64,000 bases of DNA, taken from contig JAUHXK010000007.1 of NCBI GenBank assembly GCA_030427405.1, forward strand, positions 1 through 64,000. The letters run 5' to 3'. This DNA comes from Alphaproteobacteria bacterium. GTDB lineage: Bacteria; Pseudomonadota; Alphaproteobacteria; Rhodobacterales; Rhodobacteraceae. The notes under the pieces were generated by a model. It saw only the letters and a list, made by a program, of their open reading frames with translations. It had not been told where the DNA came from and made no database searches. Shown here one piece after another: positions 53,334 through 62,972 of this stretch (position 1 is its first letter; the number at the start of each line of letters is the position of its first letter). The translations under genes were made by a program, and so were the position numbers.

Positions 53334-54877
53334 TAGCCTTCCCTCCCCAATACGGCCGAAATGTACTGTTGCGGTTCAAACAGTTGTTCGGCGGTTTTGG
53401 TCGTATATTCCAGCGCGGGACCCGCAAACAGGGTCAGCAGAACCAGGCCCAGCACCAGGCCAAATACCGAAGTGAAGGCCAGGCCGGGCATCGGCTCGGG
53501 GGCGGGCAGGAACTCGACCTCTTCGTCGTTTTCCGGGTCCATCTCGGTGTTGTGCTGCGCGTCGTGGCTTTTCCAAAAGACCAGCGACCCCGCCCGCGCC
53601 AGCCCGACGATGGTGACGAACGACCCGATCAGGACCACGGCCCAGACCGCATTGGCCCACTCGGTATCGCGGGCCGCATCCAGCACCAGCAGCTTGCCGA
53701 CGAACCCCGAAAGCGGCGGCATGCCCGCCATGGCGATCGCACCGACAAAGAACAGGGCCGAGATCAACCCGCTTTGGGCCATCGGCGGTCGCGGTGCAAG
53801 GGCGCCGCCCCGGCGTTCCATCACAAGGTCGGCCACAAGGAACAAAAGCGCCGTCGCCAGCGTGGAATGATAGATATAGTACAGCGCGGCAGCGGTGGCG
53901 GTCGGCGTGAACATCGAGATCGCAATCAGCAACGTCCCCATCGACGCGATGGCACAAAACGCCACCATCCGCGCGATATGTTGCGCCCCAAGGATACCGA
54001 TTGTCCCGACCGCCAGTGTCAGCAACGCCGCCGGTTGCAGCCAAGTGCCGACAAGGCCCTGGGTCGCCTCGACCTCGGGACCGAAACCCAGCGTATACAT
54101 CCGCAGGATCGAGTAGGCGCCGACCTTTGTCATGATCGCAAACAGGGCAGCCACTGGCAGCGGCGCATTGGCATAGCTGGCAGGCAGCCAAAAATGCAGC
54201 GGCAGGACGGCCGCCTTGATGCAAAAGACCAGCAACAGCAGGACGGTGCCCACCCGCAACAGCGCGGTATCCTCGGCCGGAAGCTCGGCCACGCGGACCG
54301 CGATATCGGCCATGTTCAGCGTGCCCGTCACCGCGTAGATCGTGCCAAGGGCGAACAGGAACAGGGTTGATCCAAGCAGGTTATAGGTGACGTATTGCAC
54401 ACCCGCCTTCAGCCGCACCGCGCCGCCACCATGGGTCATCAGACCGTATGAGGCGATCAGCAGCACCTCGAAGAACACAAACAGGTTGAACGCGTCTCCG
54501 GTCAGGAACGCCCCGCAAACGCCCATGAGTTGAAAGTGAAACAGCGCATGGAAATGCTTGCCCCGGTCGTCCCATCCCGATGCGATGGCATAAAGAACGA
54601 TGGGCAGCGCCAGCAGCGCCGTCAGCAACACCATCATCGCCGCCATTCGATCCAGAACAAGGACGATGCCGAAGGGCGCGGGCCAGTTTCCAAGTTCGTA
54701 TACCTGAATATCTCCGCCCGATGCCTGCGCGGTTATGGTCAGCGCGATGCCAAGCAGCCCGACAACCCCGGCCACCGAGAAAATACGCTGAAGGTCCAGG
54801 TGATAGCGCAGCACCATGATGATGAATGGAGCCAGGATCGCGGGCAGGACGATCGGCGCAACGATCCAGTGGTTCAT
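53333..54877 (-). CDS. mnhD: Na+/H+ antiporter subunit D (Mrp/Mnh)
   Basis: A 514-residue, 14-helix subunit related to NuoM/NuoN of complex I. Motifs include NLFVFFEVLLIASYGLMTHG, HFWLPASYANAPLPVAALF and a Lys-containing helix near AIMTKVGAYSILRMYT. Proposed ion-pumping channel. ATGA overlap with mnhC. Last 60 residues are hydrophilic with a DPENDEEVEF acidic loop. Confidence 0.94.
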   Translation of the reverse strand: MNHWIVAPIVLPAILAPFIIMVLRYHLDLQRIFSVAGVVGLLGIALTITAQASGGDIQVYELGNWPAPFGIVLVLDRMAAMMVLLTALLALPIVLYAIASGWDDRGKHFHALFHFQLMGVCGAFLTGDAFNLFVFFEVLLIASYGLMTHGGGAVRLKAGVQYVTYNLLGSTLFLFALGTIYAVTGTLNMADIAVRVAELPAEDTALLRVGTVLLLLVFCIKAAVLPLHFWLPASYANAPLPVAALFAIMTKVGAYSILRMYTLGFGPEVEATQGLVGTWLQPAALLTLAVGTIGILGAQHIARMVAFCAIASMGTLLIAISMFTPTATAAALYYIYHSTLATALLFLVADLVMERRGGALAPRPPMAQSGLISALFFVGAIAMAGMPPLSGFVGKLLVLDAARDTEWANAVWAVVLIGSFVTIVGLARAGSLVFWKSHDAQHNTEMDPENDEEVEFLPAPEPMPGLAFTSVFGLVLGLVLLTLFAGPALEYTTKTAEQLFEPQQYISAVLGREG

Positions 54878-55233
54878 GCGTCTTCTCCCGGTGCGTCGAC
54901 GCTGTCATGTGCTGTCATGTCGATATGGTCATCCTTTGATGACAGATAGGCCGAAAGCGCGATCATCACGATCACGGCCGTCATCCCAAAGGAAATCACG
55001 ATCGCCGTCAGGACCAGTGCCTGTGGCAACGGGTCCGTATAGGGCACGTCTTCGTATTTGTTCAGAACCGCGGGCGCGTTCAGTGCCAGACGCCCCGTGG
55101 CGAACAGAAATACGTTGACCGCATAGGTCAGCAGGGAGAGGCCGAGGATGACCGGAAAGGTCCGCCGGCGCAGGATCAGGAATATTCCCGCCGCGGTCAG
55201 CACGCCCACGGCAGAGGCAACCAGTGCTTCCAT
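54874..55233 (-). CDS. mnhC: Na+/H+ antiporter subunit C (Mrp/Mnh)
   Basis: A 119-residue three-helix subunit related to NuoK, with GLSLLTYAVNVFLFATGR and PLPQALVLTAIVISFGMTA. One-base overlap with the mnhA stop and ATGA with mnhD. Confidence 0.93.
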   Translation of the reverse strand: MEALVASAVGVLTAAGIFLILRRRTFPVILGLSLLTYAVNVFLFATGRLALNAPAVLNKYEDVPYTDPLPQALVLTAIVISFGMTAVIVMIALSAYLSSKDDHIDMTAHDSVDAPGEDA

Positions 55234-58103
55234 CAGAGCTGCTCCTTTTCTTGGTCTTCTTCCGGGGGGGCATCCCGTAACGGGTTGATGTCCATCGGGA
55301 ATTCTTGCGCCATTCCCGGCTGCCAGGCAAAGCGCGACAGGCTGTCCAGCGCCAGCATCACCGCGCCGAGAACCGCCAGGAAAACTCCGGTATCAAACAG
55401 CATGGCGGTGGCCCATTCGAACTCTTCCAGCGGAGGCCAGGTGATATAGCCGAAATCGCTGGTCAGGAAGGGGCGCTCGTTGAACCAGGCGCCCAGGCCC
55501 GTGGCGGCCGCGATCAGCACGCCCCAGCCGATGGTGCCGTGGTAATAGAAACGCTGCCGCTCGATCGCCCAGGTATAGCCGCTGGCCATGTATTGCATCA
55601 GGAACGCGATGGCGACGACAAGCCCGGCGATGAACCCGCCGCCGGGCTGGTTATGGCCGCGGAAAAAGATATAGGCCCCGACCATCAGCGCAATCGGCAT
55701 CATAACCCGGGTTACCACGACCATCATCAGCGGGTGCGAATCCCCTGACTGTGGCCAGTGCGGTTTTCGGTTCAACAGGTAGCCCCGGACATTCGTGCCC
55801 AGCACGGCTTCGGTCAGTGCAAAGATAATCAGCGCGGCAATGCCCAGCACGATGATTTCGCCAAACGTATCAAAGCCCCTGAAATCCACCAGGATCACGT
55901 TGACGACATTGGTGCCGCCGCCGCCCTTGTACGAATTGGCAAGGTGGAAATCCGATATGGTCGGAAAGGCGAAATCCCGCAGCATGAGCGCATAGATCAG
56001 GCCACCGGCTCCGGCCCCGGCGATTACGGAAATCGCCGCGTCCCGCCAGCGCCGCGGTGCGCTGCTGTCCCAGGGCGTGTCCGTGGGAAGAAAGTTCAGC
56101 GACAACAGCAGCAGGATCATCGTGACCACTTCGACCGAGATCTGCGTCAGCGCCAGGTCCGGGGCCGACAGGTAGTTGAACGCCATCGACACGATCAGGC
56201 CAACGACTCCGATCAGGACCAGCGACAAAAGCCGGTTGCGGTGGAACCACATGATCGCCAGTGTTGCCCCGACCAGGCACAGCCACCCGATGATCGGAAT
56301 AATCGGTGCCGGCAAGGGAACCCGTGTCTCGATTCCGATTGTTCCGGTCGAATAGGCGTAATACCCAAGCCCGACGGTGAACGCGATCAGGATGATCGCA
56401 TAGCGGCTGATAACGCCATTATGCATCTGGTCGGTGACAAAACGGCTCAGCAACGTCAGCGCGCGGATCACGGCATCAAAGATCGTTTTGGCCTCGGGTC
56501 GGGGCAGCTTGTTCCAAATCGCCTCTGCGCGCGGGTGTTGCGACAGCAGGAACAGCCCGCCAAACGTTGCGATGGCGGACATGTACAGCGCCGGTGTGAA
56601 CCCATGCCACAGCTTGAGCGAGTAATAGGGCAGTTTTCCCCCGCCGATCACAGCATCCGTGACGACGGCCACCAGCGGCCCGACCATTGCGCTTGAATTC
56701 AGCCCGATCAGGACCACGAGCACGACCAGAAAGGCCGGTGCCAGCCACAGGCCCACCGGGGGGTCATGCGGATGCGCAGGATAGTCGTCGCGGGCGGGGC
56801 CAAGAAAAACATGGGAAACGAAACGGAACGAGTAGGCCGCCGAAAACAGCGCTGCCAGCAAGGCCAGCCCCGGAACCAGGTAATGCGAGTCCAGCCAGCT
56901 TGTGTGTACGGTCTCTTCCAGCATCATTTCCTTGGACAGAAACCCGTTCAGCGGCGGCAAGCCCGCCATGGACAGCGCGGCAATAACGCCAATCGTGCAG
57001 GTGATGGGCATCAGGTGACGCAGGCCGCCAAGGCGCTTGATGTCCCGGGTGTGTGTTTCGTGATCGATGATCCCGGCCGTCATGAACAAGGCGGCCTTGA
57101 AGGTCGCGTGGTTGATAATGTGGAATATGGCCGCCACGACCGCGATCTTGGTGCCAAACCCCAGCAACATCGTCACCAGCCCCAGATGGGAAACGGTGGA
57201 AAACGCCAACAGCGCCTTGAGGTCGTCCTTGAACAGGGCGATCACCGCCCCGACCAGCATCGTGACCAGCCCGGTGGTCGCCACGATATAGAACCACGCG
57301 TCGGTGCCCGCCAGCACCGGCCACATGCGCGCCATCAGGAACAGCCCTGCCTTTACCATGGTTGCCGAATGCAAATAGGCGGAAACCGGGGTCGGTGCGG
57401 CCATGGCGTGCGGCAGCCAGAAATGGAACGGAAACTGCGCCGATTTGGTGAAACATCCCAGCAGGATCAGGATCAGGGCGGGCAGGTAATAAGGCGAGGC
57501 CTGTATCGCCTCACGGTTTTGCAGGATCACGCTCAGGTCGTAAGACCCGACGATATTTCCAAGGATCAGCATGCCCGCGATCATTGCCAAACCGCCCGAT
57601 CCGGTGACAGCCAGCGCCATGCGCGCGCCCTGCCGCCCTTCGGGCAGGTGCTTCCAATAGCCGATCAACAGGAACGAACTTAGGGACGTGAGTTCCCAGA
57701 AAATAAGCAAAAGCAGTATGTTGTCGCTTAGGACGATCCCAACCATCGCGCCCTGAAACAGCAGCAGATAGGAATAGAACTGCCCCATCGGGTCTTCGCG
57801 TGACAGGTAGAAACGCGCATACAGGATGATCAGCAACCCGATGCCCAGGATAAGCCCCGCAAACAGGAACCCAAGACCGTCCAACATGAAATTCGCGTTC
57901 AACCCCAGCGACGGGATCCAGTCGAACCGGGCGGTGATGACCTCGCCGCGCATGACCGCTGGCAGATGGATCAACAGCCCGGCCAGCGCAAGAAAACTGG
58001 TCAATGCGGCGGCCGAGGCCGCGGCGTTCCGACCGGCCCGGATCAGCAGCGCGGGGAATACAGCTCCGAGAAAGGGAAGGGCCGCGATAAGGAATAGGGA
58101 CAA
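55233..58103 (-). CDS. mnhA: Na+/H+ antiporter subunit A fused to subunit B (Mrp/Mnh)
   Basis: About 956 residues. The main part is the NuoL-like subunit A (LLLIFWELTSLSSFLLIGYW, HFWLPHAMAAPTPVSAYLHS), followed by the C-terminal MnhB-like domain (TRVMMPIALMVGAYIFFRGH, GGGFIAGLVVAIAFLMQYMASG). With C to G it forms the complete antiporter, used for sodium and pH homeostasis. No ATG fits near the first helix; the proposed start is TTG 58103, which has GGAG eight bases upstream and gives M/L-SLFLIAALPFLG. The longer reading to 58271 begins with a non-family sequence. Confidence 0.9.
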   Translation of the reverse strand: MSLFLIAALPFLGAVFPALLIRAGRNAAASAAALTSFLALAGLLIHLPAVMRGEVITARFDWIPSLGLNANFMLDGLGFLFAGLILGIGLLIILYARFYLSREDPMGQFYSYLLLFQGAMVGIVLSDNILLLLIFWELTSLSSFLLIGYWKHLPEGRQGARMALAVTGSGGLAMIAGMLILGNIVGSYDLSVILQNREAIQASPYYLPALILILLGCFTKSAQFPFHFWLPHAMAAPTPVSAYLHSATMVKAGLFLMARMWPVLAGTDAWFYIVATTGLVTMLVGAVIALFKDDLKALLAFSTVSHLGLVTMLLGFGTKIAVVAAIFHIINHATFKAALFMTAGIIDHETHTRDIKRLGGLRHLMPITCTIGVIAALSMAGLPPLNGFLSKEMMLEETVHTSWLDSHYLVPGLALLAALFSAAYSFRFVSHVFLGPARDDYPAHPHDPPVGLWLAPAFLVVLVVLIGLNSSAMVGPLVAVVTDAVIGGGKLPYYSLKLWHGFTPALYMSAIATFGGLFLLSQHPRAEAIWNKLPRPEAKTIFDAVIRALTLLSRFVTDQMHNGVISRYAIILIAFTVGLGYYAYSTGTIGIETRVPLPAPIIPIIGWLCLVGATLAIMWFHRNRLLSLVLIGVVGLIVSMAFNYLSAPDLALTQISVEVVTMILLLLSLNFLPTDTPWDSSAPRRWRDAAISVIAGAGAGGLIYALMLRDFAFPTISDFHLANSYKGGGGTNVVNVILVDFRGFDTFGEIIVLGIAALIIFALTEAVLGTNVRGYLLNRKPHWPQSGDSHPLMMVVVTRVMMPIALMVGAYIFFRGHNQPGGGFIAGLVVAIAFLMQYMASGYTWAIERQRFYYHGTIGWGVLIAAATGLGAWFNERPFLTSDFGYITWPPLEEFEWATAMLFDTGVFLAVLGAVMLALDSLSRFAWQPGMAQEFPMDINPLRDAPPEEDQEKEQL

Positions 58104-58312
58104 GTGCGATACTCCGGTCTGGGCGGTCAGGGTGAGCTTGATTTTGTAAGGATAATTTTCCGACTGTCCAGCGATTGCGGTTATTTTGCGAATGCCCTGT
58201 CGGCCCCGGGCGGCAGGTGCGATGACGCGAACTTGATCAAAGTGAGCGTTGAAGGCCGGGAAATGCGCCACAGCCTATGTTACCAAGCGGCGACGGCGAA
58301 GGAGGTCCCCTG

Positions 58313-58786
58313 ATGGCGCAATACAGGCTGTTCAGCCGACGCAATGTGGTGATTGGCGGCATGGCGGCAACCGGTGCGGCGGTGGCAATCCGGCAGTACC
58401 GCCTGATCCCTCCGGACTATGCGGGCGACCAGCTGAGCGTCGCCGAAGCCTACCATATGGCCCAGGATGGCAGTCTGCTGCTGATCGATATCCGCACCCC
58501 GCGCGAATGGCGGGCAACGGGGTTGGGGGCGGGCGCCCATCCGGTTGACATGCGCCGCGAGGATTTTGAGCAAAAGATACAAAGCCTGGCGCAAGGGGAC
58601 CGTGCAGCCCGGATCGCGTTGATCTGCGCGCGCGGCGTCCGCTCTGCCCGCATGAGCAATGCGCTGTCCGACGCCGGGTTCACAAATATTGTCGATGTCC
58701 CCGAGGGGATGCTTGGCTCGGCAGCAGGTCCGGGATGGGTTAGAACGGGATTGCCCGTTCAGCGATATGACGAGGGAACAGGATGA
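58313..58786 (+). CDS. Rhodanese-like protein with twin-arginine-type N-terminus
   Basis: A 157-residue protein. The start MAQYRLFSRRNVVIGGMAATGAA has FSRRNVV before a hydrophobic stretch and fits a Tat signal or anchor. A single rhodanese domain follows, with the LLLIDIRTPREWRATG start and catalytic Cys in LICARGVRSARM. It should move sulfur or bind thiols in the periplasm. ATG 58313 has AAGGAGGT upstream. Overlaps the esterase by ATGA. The 209 bases before it show no other gene. Confidence 0.82.
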   Translation: MAQYRLFSRRNVVIGGMAATGAAVAIRQYRLIPPDYAGDQLSVAEAYHMAQDGSLLLIDIRTPREWRATGLGAGAHPVDMRREDFEQKIQSLAQGDRAARIALICARGVRSARMSNALSDAGFTNIVDVPEGMLGSAAGPGWVRTGLPVQRYDEGTG

Positions 58787-59601
58787 CAATGAAATATGGG
58801 CTGGCCCTGGTGGCGGCGCTGTCAGCACAGACCGCACTGGCCGAATGTGGCGACGCGCAGGCGCGGTGCGAAGTTTCAGATGGCGGGTATTTCATAGAAT
58901 TGCCGCTTGCACCCAACCCCCCACTGGTCGTGTTCCTGCACGGTTATGGGGGCAGCGGTACGGGAACCATGCGGAACCGGTCGATGGTCGAGCCGCTGCT
59001 GGCACGCGGTTATGCGGTCATGGCGCCCGAAGGGGCAATCAGGAACGGGCGCAAAAGCTGGAACTTTTACCCCGGCTGGGACGGGCGTGACGAGGCCGCA
59101 TTTCTGGCCGACGCCGTGCGGGATGCCGCAACCCGATTTGACATAGACCCCGCGCAGGTGGTCTTGGGCGGGTTTTCCGCAGGCGGGTTCATGGTGAACT
59201 ATCTTGCCTGTGCGCAGCCCGACAGCTTTTCAGCCTATGCGCCCGTCTCAGGCGGGTTCTGGCAACCGCACCCGGATGCCTGCAACGGGCCGGTGCGCCT
59301 GCTGCACACGCATGGCTGGACCGATCCAGTGGTGCCATTGGAAGGCAGGTTCCTGGGCGGGGGGCAGTATCAGCAGGGTGACATTTTCGCGGGGCTTGAG
59401 ATTTGGCGCAGGGCCAATGCCTGTGCCGAAAACCGGCCCGACAGTTTCGGTCAGATTGATGACCGGTTCATGACCCGCCGCTGGACGGATTGTGCCGGCA
59501 ACAGCGCGCTTGAATTTGCACTATTCCCTGGGGGGCACACTGTTCCCGAGGGCTGGGCTGACATGATGGTGGATTGGTACGAAGGCTTGCCCGGCGGATG
59601 A
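58783..59601 (+). CDS. Secreted PHB-depolymerase/feruloyl-esterase-like hydrolase (LpqC type)
   Basis: A 272-residue exported alpha/beta hydrolase. Signal peptide MTMKYGLALVAALSAQTALA, then VVFLHGYGGSGTG, the nucleophile elbow LGGFSAGGFM, an Asp in HGWTDPVVPLEG and the catalytic His in FPGGHTVP. Related to polyhydroxybutyrate depolymerase and LpqC-type esterases. It is coupled to the rhodanese gene by an ATGA overlap. Substrate unknown. Its stop lies in the loop of a strong hairpin shared with opgH. Confidence 0.84.
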   Translation: MTMKYGLALVAALSAQTALAECGDAQARCEVSDGGYFIELPLAPNPPLVVFLHGYGGSGTGTMRNRSMVEPLLARGYAVMAPEGAIRNGRKSWNFYPGWDGRDEAAFLADAVRDAATRFDIDPAQVVLGGFSAGGFMVNYLACAQPDSFSAYAPVSGGFWQPHPDACNGPVRLLHTHGWTDPVVPLEGRFLGGGQYQQGDIFAGLEIWRRANACAENRPDSFGQIDDRFMTRRWTDCAGNSALEFALFPGGHTVPEGWADMMVDWYEGLPGG

Positions 59602-59614
59602 CTATTCCGCCGGG
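59590..59614. terminator. Hairpin holding both convergent stop codons in its loop
   Basis: CCCGGCGGA (59590-59598) and TCCGCCGGG (59606-59614) form a perfect 9-bp stem; the 7-base loop TGACTAT contains the TGA of the esterase and the TAG (CTA on this strand) of opgH. There is no T-run on either side, so the role may be bidirectional termination or 3' end protection. Confidence 0.65.
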
Positions 59615-61473
59615 GTCAGGGTGGTCTTGCCTTCAATCAGTCGCCTAAGCTCGTCCCGGTGGCGGCGGGCCGAGCGGGTTATCGCAGGTTCCCTAAAATC
59701 TTCGCGCATTCCGACCAGGCGCCGCGCGGGTCCGGCCGAAACGCCGCTGAGCGCCGACAAAGGCACGGCCAGCGCCAGGCTGATGGCAATCGGGGCCAGC
59801 CAGACCGAAACCAGCCCCGCCACGATGCCCGCACCCAGGGCGATGCCGCTTATGGTCTCAAGCAGATGGCACATAATCAGCGTCCTAAGGTCATAGGACC
59901 CGCCGTCACGGGCTTGCGGAGACCACCCTTTCTGAATGCCAAAGGCGGTACGAAACACCGCGATCATTTGCTGGACCATCAGGATTGGTGCATAGAGGAT
60001 GGACAGGATGACCTCGAACAGGAACGAGGTGAAAAAGCGCCGCGATCCGCCGAAATCCGAGTAGCGGACACCGCTCAGCGGCAGGGCGGCAACGCCCAGG
60101 ATCTTGGGCGCCAGCAACATGGCATACATGACCAGGATGATCATGACATGGCGCGTTTCGCTCATTTCAGGCCATTGCGGGAACAAGGGGTTGTCGGGGC
60201 TGAAATAATGCAGGACCGAGGCATCCTTGCCTTGCCCGATCAGGGCCCACATGACCAAAAGCGCGAACCACAGGGGCGACATCAGGTAACCGACCGCGCC
60301 GTGGAACATGTGAAACCGGGATACCGCGCGAAACCCTGTGGACCCCAACAGCTTGAGGTGTTGCAGGTTTCCCTGACACCAGCGGCGGTCGCGCATGGCG
60401 TGGTCGATCAATGTCGGCGGGGTTTCTTCATAGGACCCGCGAATACGCGGAAGAAAACGTACCCCCCATCCCGCGCGGCGCAGCAGACCGGCCTCGACAA
60501 AGTCGTGGCTCATGATCAGTTTGGGCGTTCCCGACAGGCCACGCACCTTGGGCAACCCGGCGCAGGTCGCAAAGGCAGCCGTGCGGATGATCGCATTATG
60601 CCCCCAGTAATTCCCTTCTTGACCGCACCAGCGGGCCAGACCTTCGGCAAAGGCAATTCCGTAGACGCCGTTGGCGAATTGTTGCATCCTTGCAAAGACC
60701 GATTGCGCGCCGATCAGTTGCGGATAGCTTTGGATCAGGCCCGCCCCCTTGTCGCGCGCCAGCGCGTCGGTCAGGCGCGCAATGGCACGACCCGTCATAA
60801 GGCTGTCAGCGTCCAGGACAAGCATCGCGTCCCAGTCCCCGCCCCAGCGGCTGACCCAGTCGGCAATATTGCCAACCTTGCGGTCCGTATTCTGTTCGCG
60901 GCGGCGATAATACAGCTCTAGACCGGGGGCGAGCGTGGTGCGCAAAACCTCGACGCTGGCCTGTTCCTGCGCCGCGATTTCCGGGTCGCGCGTGTCGGAC
61001 AGGATGAACATCGCGTAATGATGCTGGCCGCCGCGGGTATTCAGCTCTTCGAGCATCGTGCGGGCATTGCCCAGCACGAACCAGGGCACTTCATTATAAA
61101 CCGGCGTCAGCAGCGCCACGCGCAACGGTTCCGGGCGCGAAGGGCGTTTGGGTTGGCCCTGTCGGGACAGGGAAACCATGCCCAGCAACACAGTGCAGAC
61201 GGTGAAGGATATCCAGAAGAAATTGAACGAGATCAGGGCCAGCAAGATCCCTTCGACCAGGTTGATCCCGGCGGCCCCGAACCAATCCGTCATGATCCAC
61301 AATAGCCCGATTGTGGCGGCCATGGCGGGCGACAAGGCGAGGGCGCGCCAAAAGCCCGACCTGGGCGCGCCTTGTTGCGTCGGCACCTGCGCGTCGCGAA
61401 ACCCCGCGCGGAAATCCTGCGCAGGCATGTTCAGCGGCGCTTCGGGCGGCATGATATGCAGGTCTCGGGTCAT
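59602..61473 (-). CDS. opgH: Glucans biosynthesis glucosyltransferase H
   Basis: Inner-membrane GT2 glycosyltransferase making the beta-1,2 backbone of osmoregulated periplasmic glucans. The 623-residue protein has two N-terminal helices, the DxD of MLVLDADSLMTGRAI, the RWCQGNLQHLKLL motif and several C-terminal helices. ATG 61473 forms an ATGA overlap with the opgG stop. The gene ends exactly where the convergent esterase gene ends. Confidence 0.94.
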   Translation of the reverse strand: MTRDLHIMPPEAPLNMPAQDFRAGFRDAQVPTQQGAPRSGFWRALALSPAMAATIGLLWIMTDWFGAAGINLVEGILLALISFNFFWISFTVCTVLLGMVSLSRQGQPKRPSRPEPLRVALLTPVYNEVPWFVLGNARTMLEELNTRGGQHHYAMFILSDTRDPEIAAQEQASVEVLRTTLAPGLELYYRRREQNTDRKVGNIADWVSRWGGDWDAMLVLDADSLMTGRAIARLTDALARDKGAGLIQSYPQLIGAQSVFARMQQFANGVYGIAFAEGLARWCGQEGNYWGHNAIIRTAAFATCAGLPKVRGLSGTPKLIMSHDFVEAGLLRRAGWGVRFLPRIRGSYEETPPTLIDHAMRDRRWCQGNLQHLKLLGSTGFRAVSRFHMFHGAVGYLMSPLWFALLVMWALIGQGKDASVLHYFSPDNPLFPQWPEMSETRHVMIILVMYAMLLAPKILGVAALPLSGVRYSDFGGSRRFFTSFLFEVILSILYAPILMVQQMIAVFRTAFGIQKGWSPQARDGGSYDLRTLIMCHLLETISGIALGAGIVAGLVSVWLAPIAISLALAVPLSALSGVSAGPARRLVGMREDFREPAITRSARRHRDELRRLIEGKTTLTPAE

Positions 61474-62972
61474 GCCGTCCAGCGATACAGCCACACTTCC
61501 GAAGCGGGCTGTTTGTCCTTGAGCAGTTGCGCGCGAAGCTCGACATGGTCGCGTTCGCCGGGTTCAAAGGAAAACGCAAGGCGCAGACCGCCGGTATCCG
61601 GGTTGCGCTGCAATACACCGTCCGAGGTGGCGGCATGCGGGGAGTCCACGAAAACGGTCATGGCCTCGGGGTCTTCGAACAGGTCGCTTTCCTCGAAGTC
61701 GATGACCGCCAGCCGGCCCTCGCCAAAAGTGTTTTCGCCCATGGCCGAGTTGATAACGCGCGGCATCGGTGTCCGGTGCGGTTCCTCGCCCCAGATCAGG
61801 CGATAGGACAGGTCGACGCGGCTGCCGGCCGGATAGGGATCCATCGGCCGCCAATAGGCGACGATATTGTCGTAAATCTCCTGGTCTGCGGGGATTTCGA
61901 CAAGTGTCACCGTTCCTTTGCCCCAATCGCCATTGGGTTCGACCCAAAGGCCGGGGCGCTTGTGGTAATTCGCTTCGAGATCGGCATAGTCCGAAAACGC
62001 GCGCTTGCGCTGCAACAGGCCAAAACCGCGCGGGTTGGTGTCGACAAAGGACGAAATCTGCAGGCGGGTCGGGTTTGACAAGGGCCGCCACAGGATCTCG
62101 CCCGCGCCATTGCGGATCAGCAGCCCGTCGCTGTCATGCACGGCGGGGCGGAAATCATCGAAACGGCTGTGGTTTGTCTGATCGAACAGGAACATCGAGG
62201 TGCCCGGTGCGATGCCCACATGGGTCAGGTCCTCTCGCGGGAACAGGGTGGCTTCGATCTCCATCTCGCAATCGGCCCCGGCGGTTACGTTGAACCGATA
62301 GGCTCCGGTCACGCTGGGGCTGTCCATCAGGGCATGCACGACCATGTTGCGCTGTCCGGGTTCGGGGCGTTCCAGCCAGAACCGAATGAACTCGGGGAAC
62401 TCTTCGCCATCCGGGTCGCCGGTCTTCAGTGCAAGACCCCGCGCTGACAGGCCGTAAACCTCGTGCAGGCCAATGGCGCGGAAATAGCTGGCGCCTTGCC
62501 AAACGCAGAACTCGTCGGTCTTGCCGGGGCGGTGCATCTCGGTGCGCAGGCGCAAACCTGAAAAGCCCAGCGTGTCGTCCACCGGCAGGTCAGGCACATC
62601 GTCGGACTTGTCGAACATGGACAGATCAAACGTGACGGGCGTGGCCATTCCGTTCTCGACGGTCGAGACCTGAACGGTGCGCGGAAAGTACAGGCCCGGT
62701 GTAAAGAAATCCACGTTGAACGGCGTATCGGTCTCGAACCACAGCGCCCGGTCCAGCCGGAACCGGATCGACCGGTATTGCTGATAGGTCAGGTCCTGCC
62801 ATTCCTGCGGGACCATTGCGCGGTCCTCGAAGGGGCGGCTGGCCAGATCACGGGCCAGATCGACAACGTGGGCGCGATTGAACGGGACCCCTCCGGCGGC
62901 GGCGGCAAATGTTGTCGGGGCCAGGAACAGGGCCGATGTCGAGGCCAGAAATGCACGGCGCGAAAAATTCAT
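61470..62972 (-). CDS. opgG: Glucans biosynthesis protein G
   Basis: Periplasmic protein needed for OPG backbone assembly. The 500-residue protein has a Tat signal (MNFSRRAFLASTSALF) and the family core (FDLSMFDKSDDVP, ANYHKRPGLWVEPNGDWGKG, PVTFDLS). Overlaps: ATGA with opgC upstream, ATGA with opgH downstream. Together they form the opgC-opgG-opgH operon of periplasmic-glucan synthesis. Confidence 0.94.
   Translation of the reverse strand: MNFSRRAFLASTSALFLAPTTFAAAAGGVPFNRAHVVDLARDLASRPFEDRAMVPQEWQDLTYQQYRSIRFRLDRALWFETDTPFNVDFFTPGLYFPRTVQVSTVENGMATPVTFDLSMFDKSDDVPDLPVDDTLGFSGLRLRTEMHRPGKTDEFCVWQGASYFRAIGLHEVYGLSARGLALKTGDPDGEEFPEFIRFWLERPEPGQRNMVVHALMDSPSVTGAYRFNVTAGADCEMEIEATLFPREDLTHVGIAPGTSMFLFDQTNHSRFDDFRPAVHDSDGLLIRNGAGEILWRPLSNPTRLQISSFVDTNPRGFGLLQRKRAFSDYADLEANYHKRPGLWVEPNGDWGKGTVTLVEIPADQEIYDNIVAYWRPMDPYPAGSRVDLSYRLIWGEEPHRTPMPRVINSAMGENTFGEGRLAVIDFEESDLFEDPEAMTVFVDSPHAATSDGVLQRNPDTGGLRLAFSFEPGERDHVELRAQLLKDKQPASEVWLYRWTA

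Noticed and set aside
58228..58242. FNR-like half site CTTGATCAAAG upstream of the rhodanese gene
   Set aside because: Only one half of the TTGAT-N4-ATCAA pattern is present.
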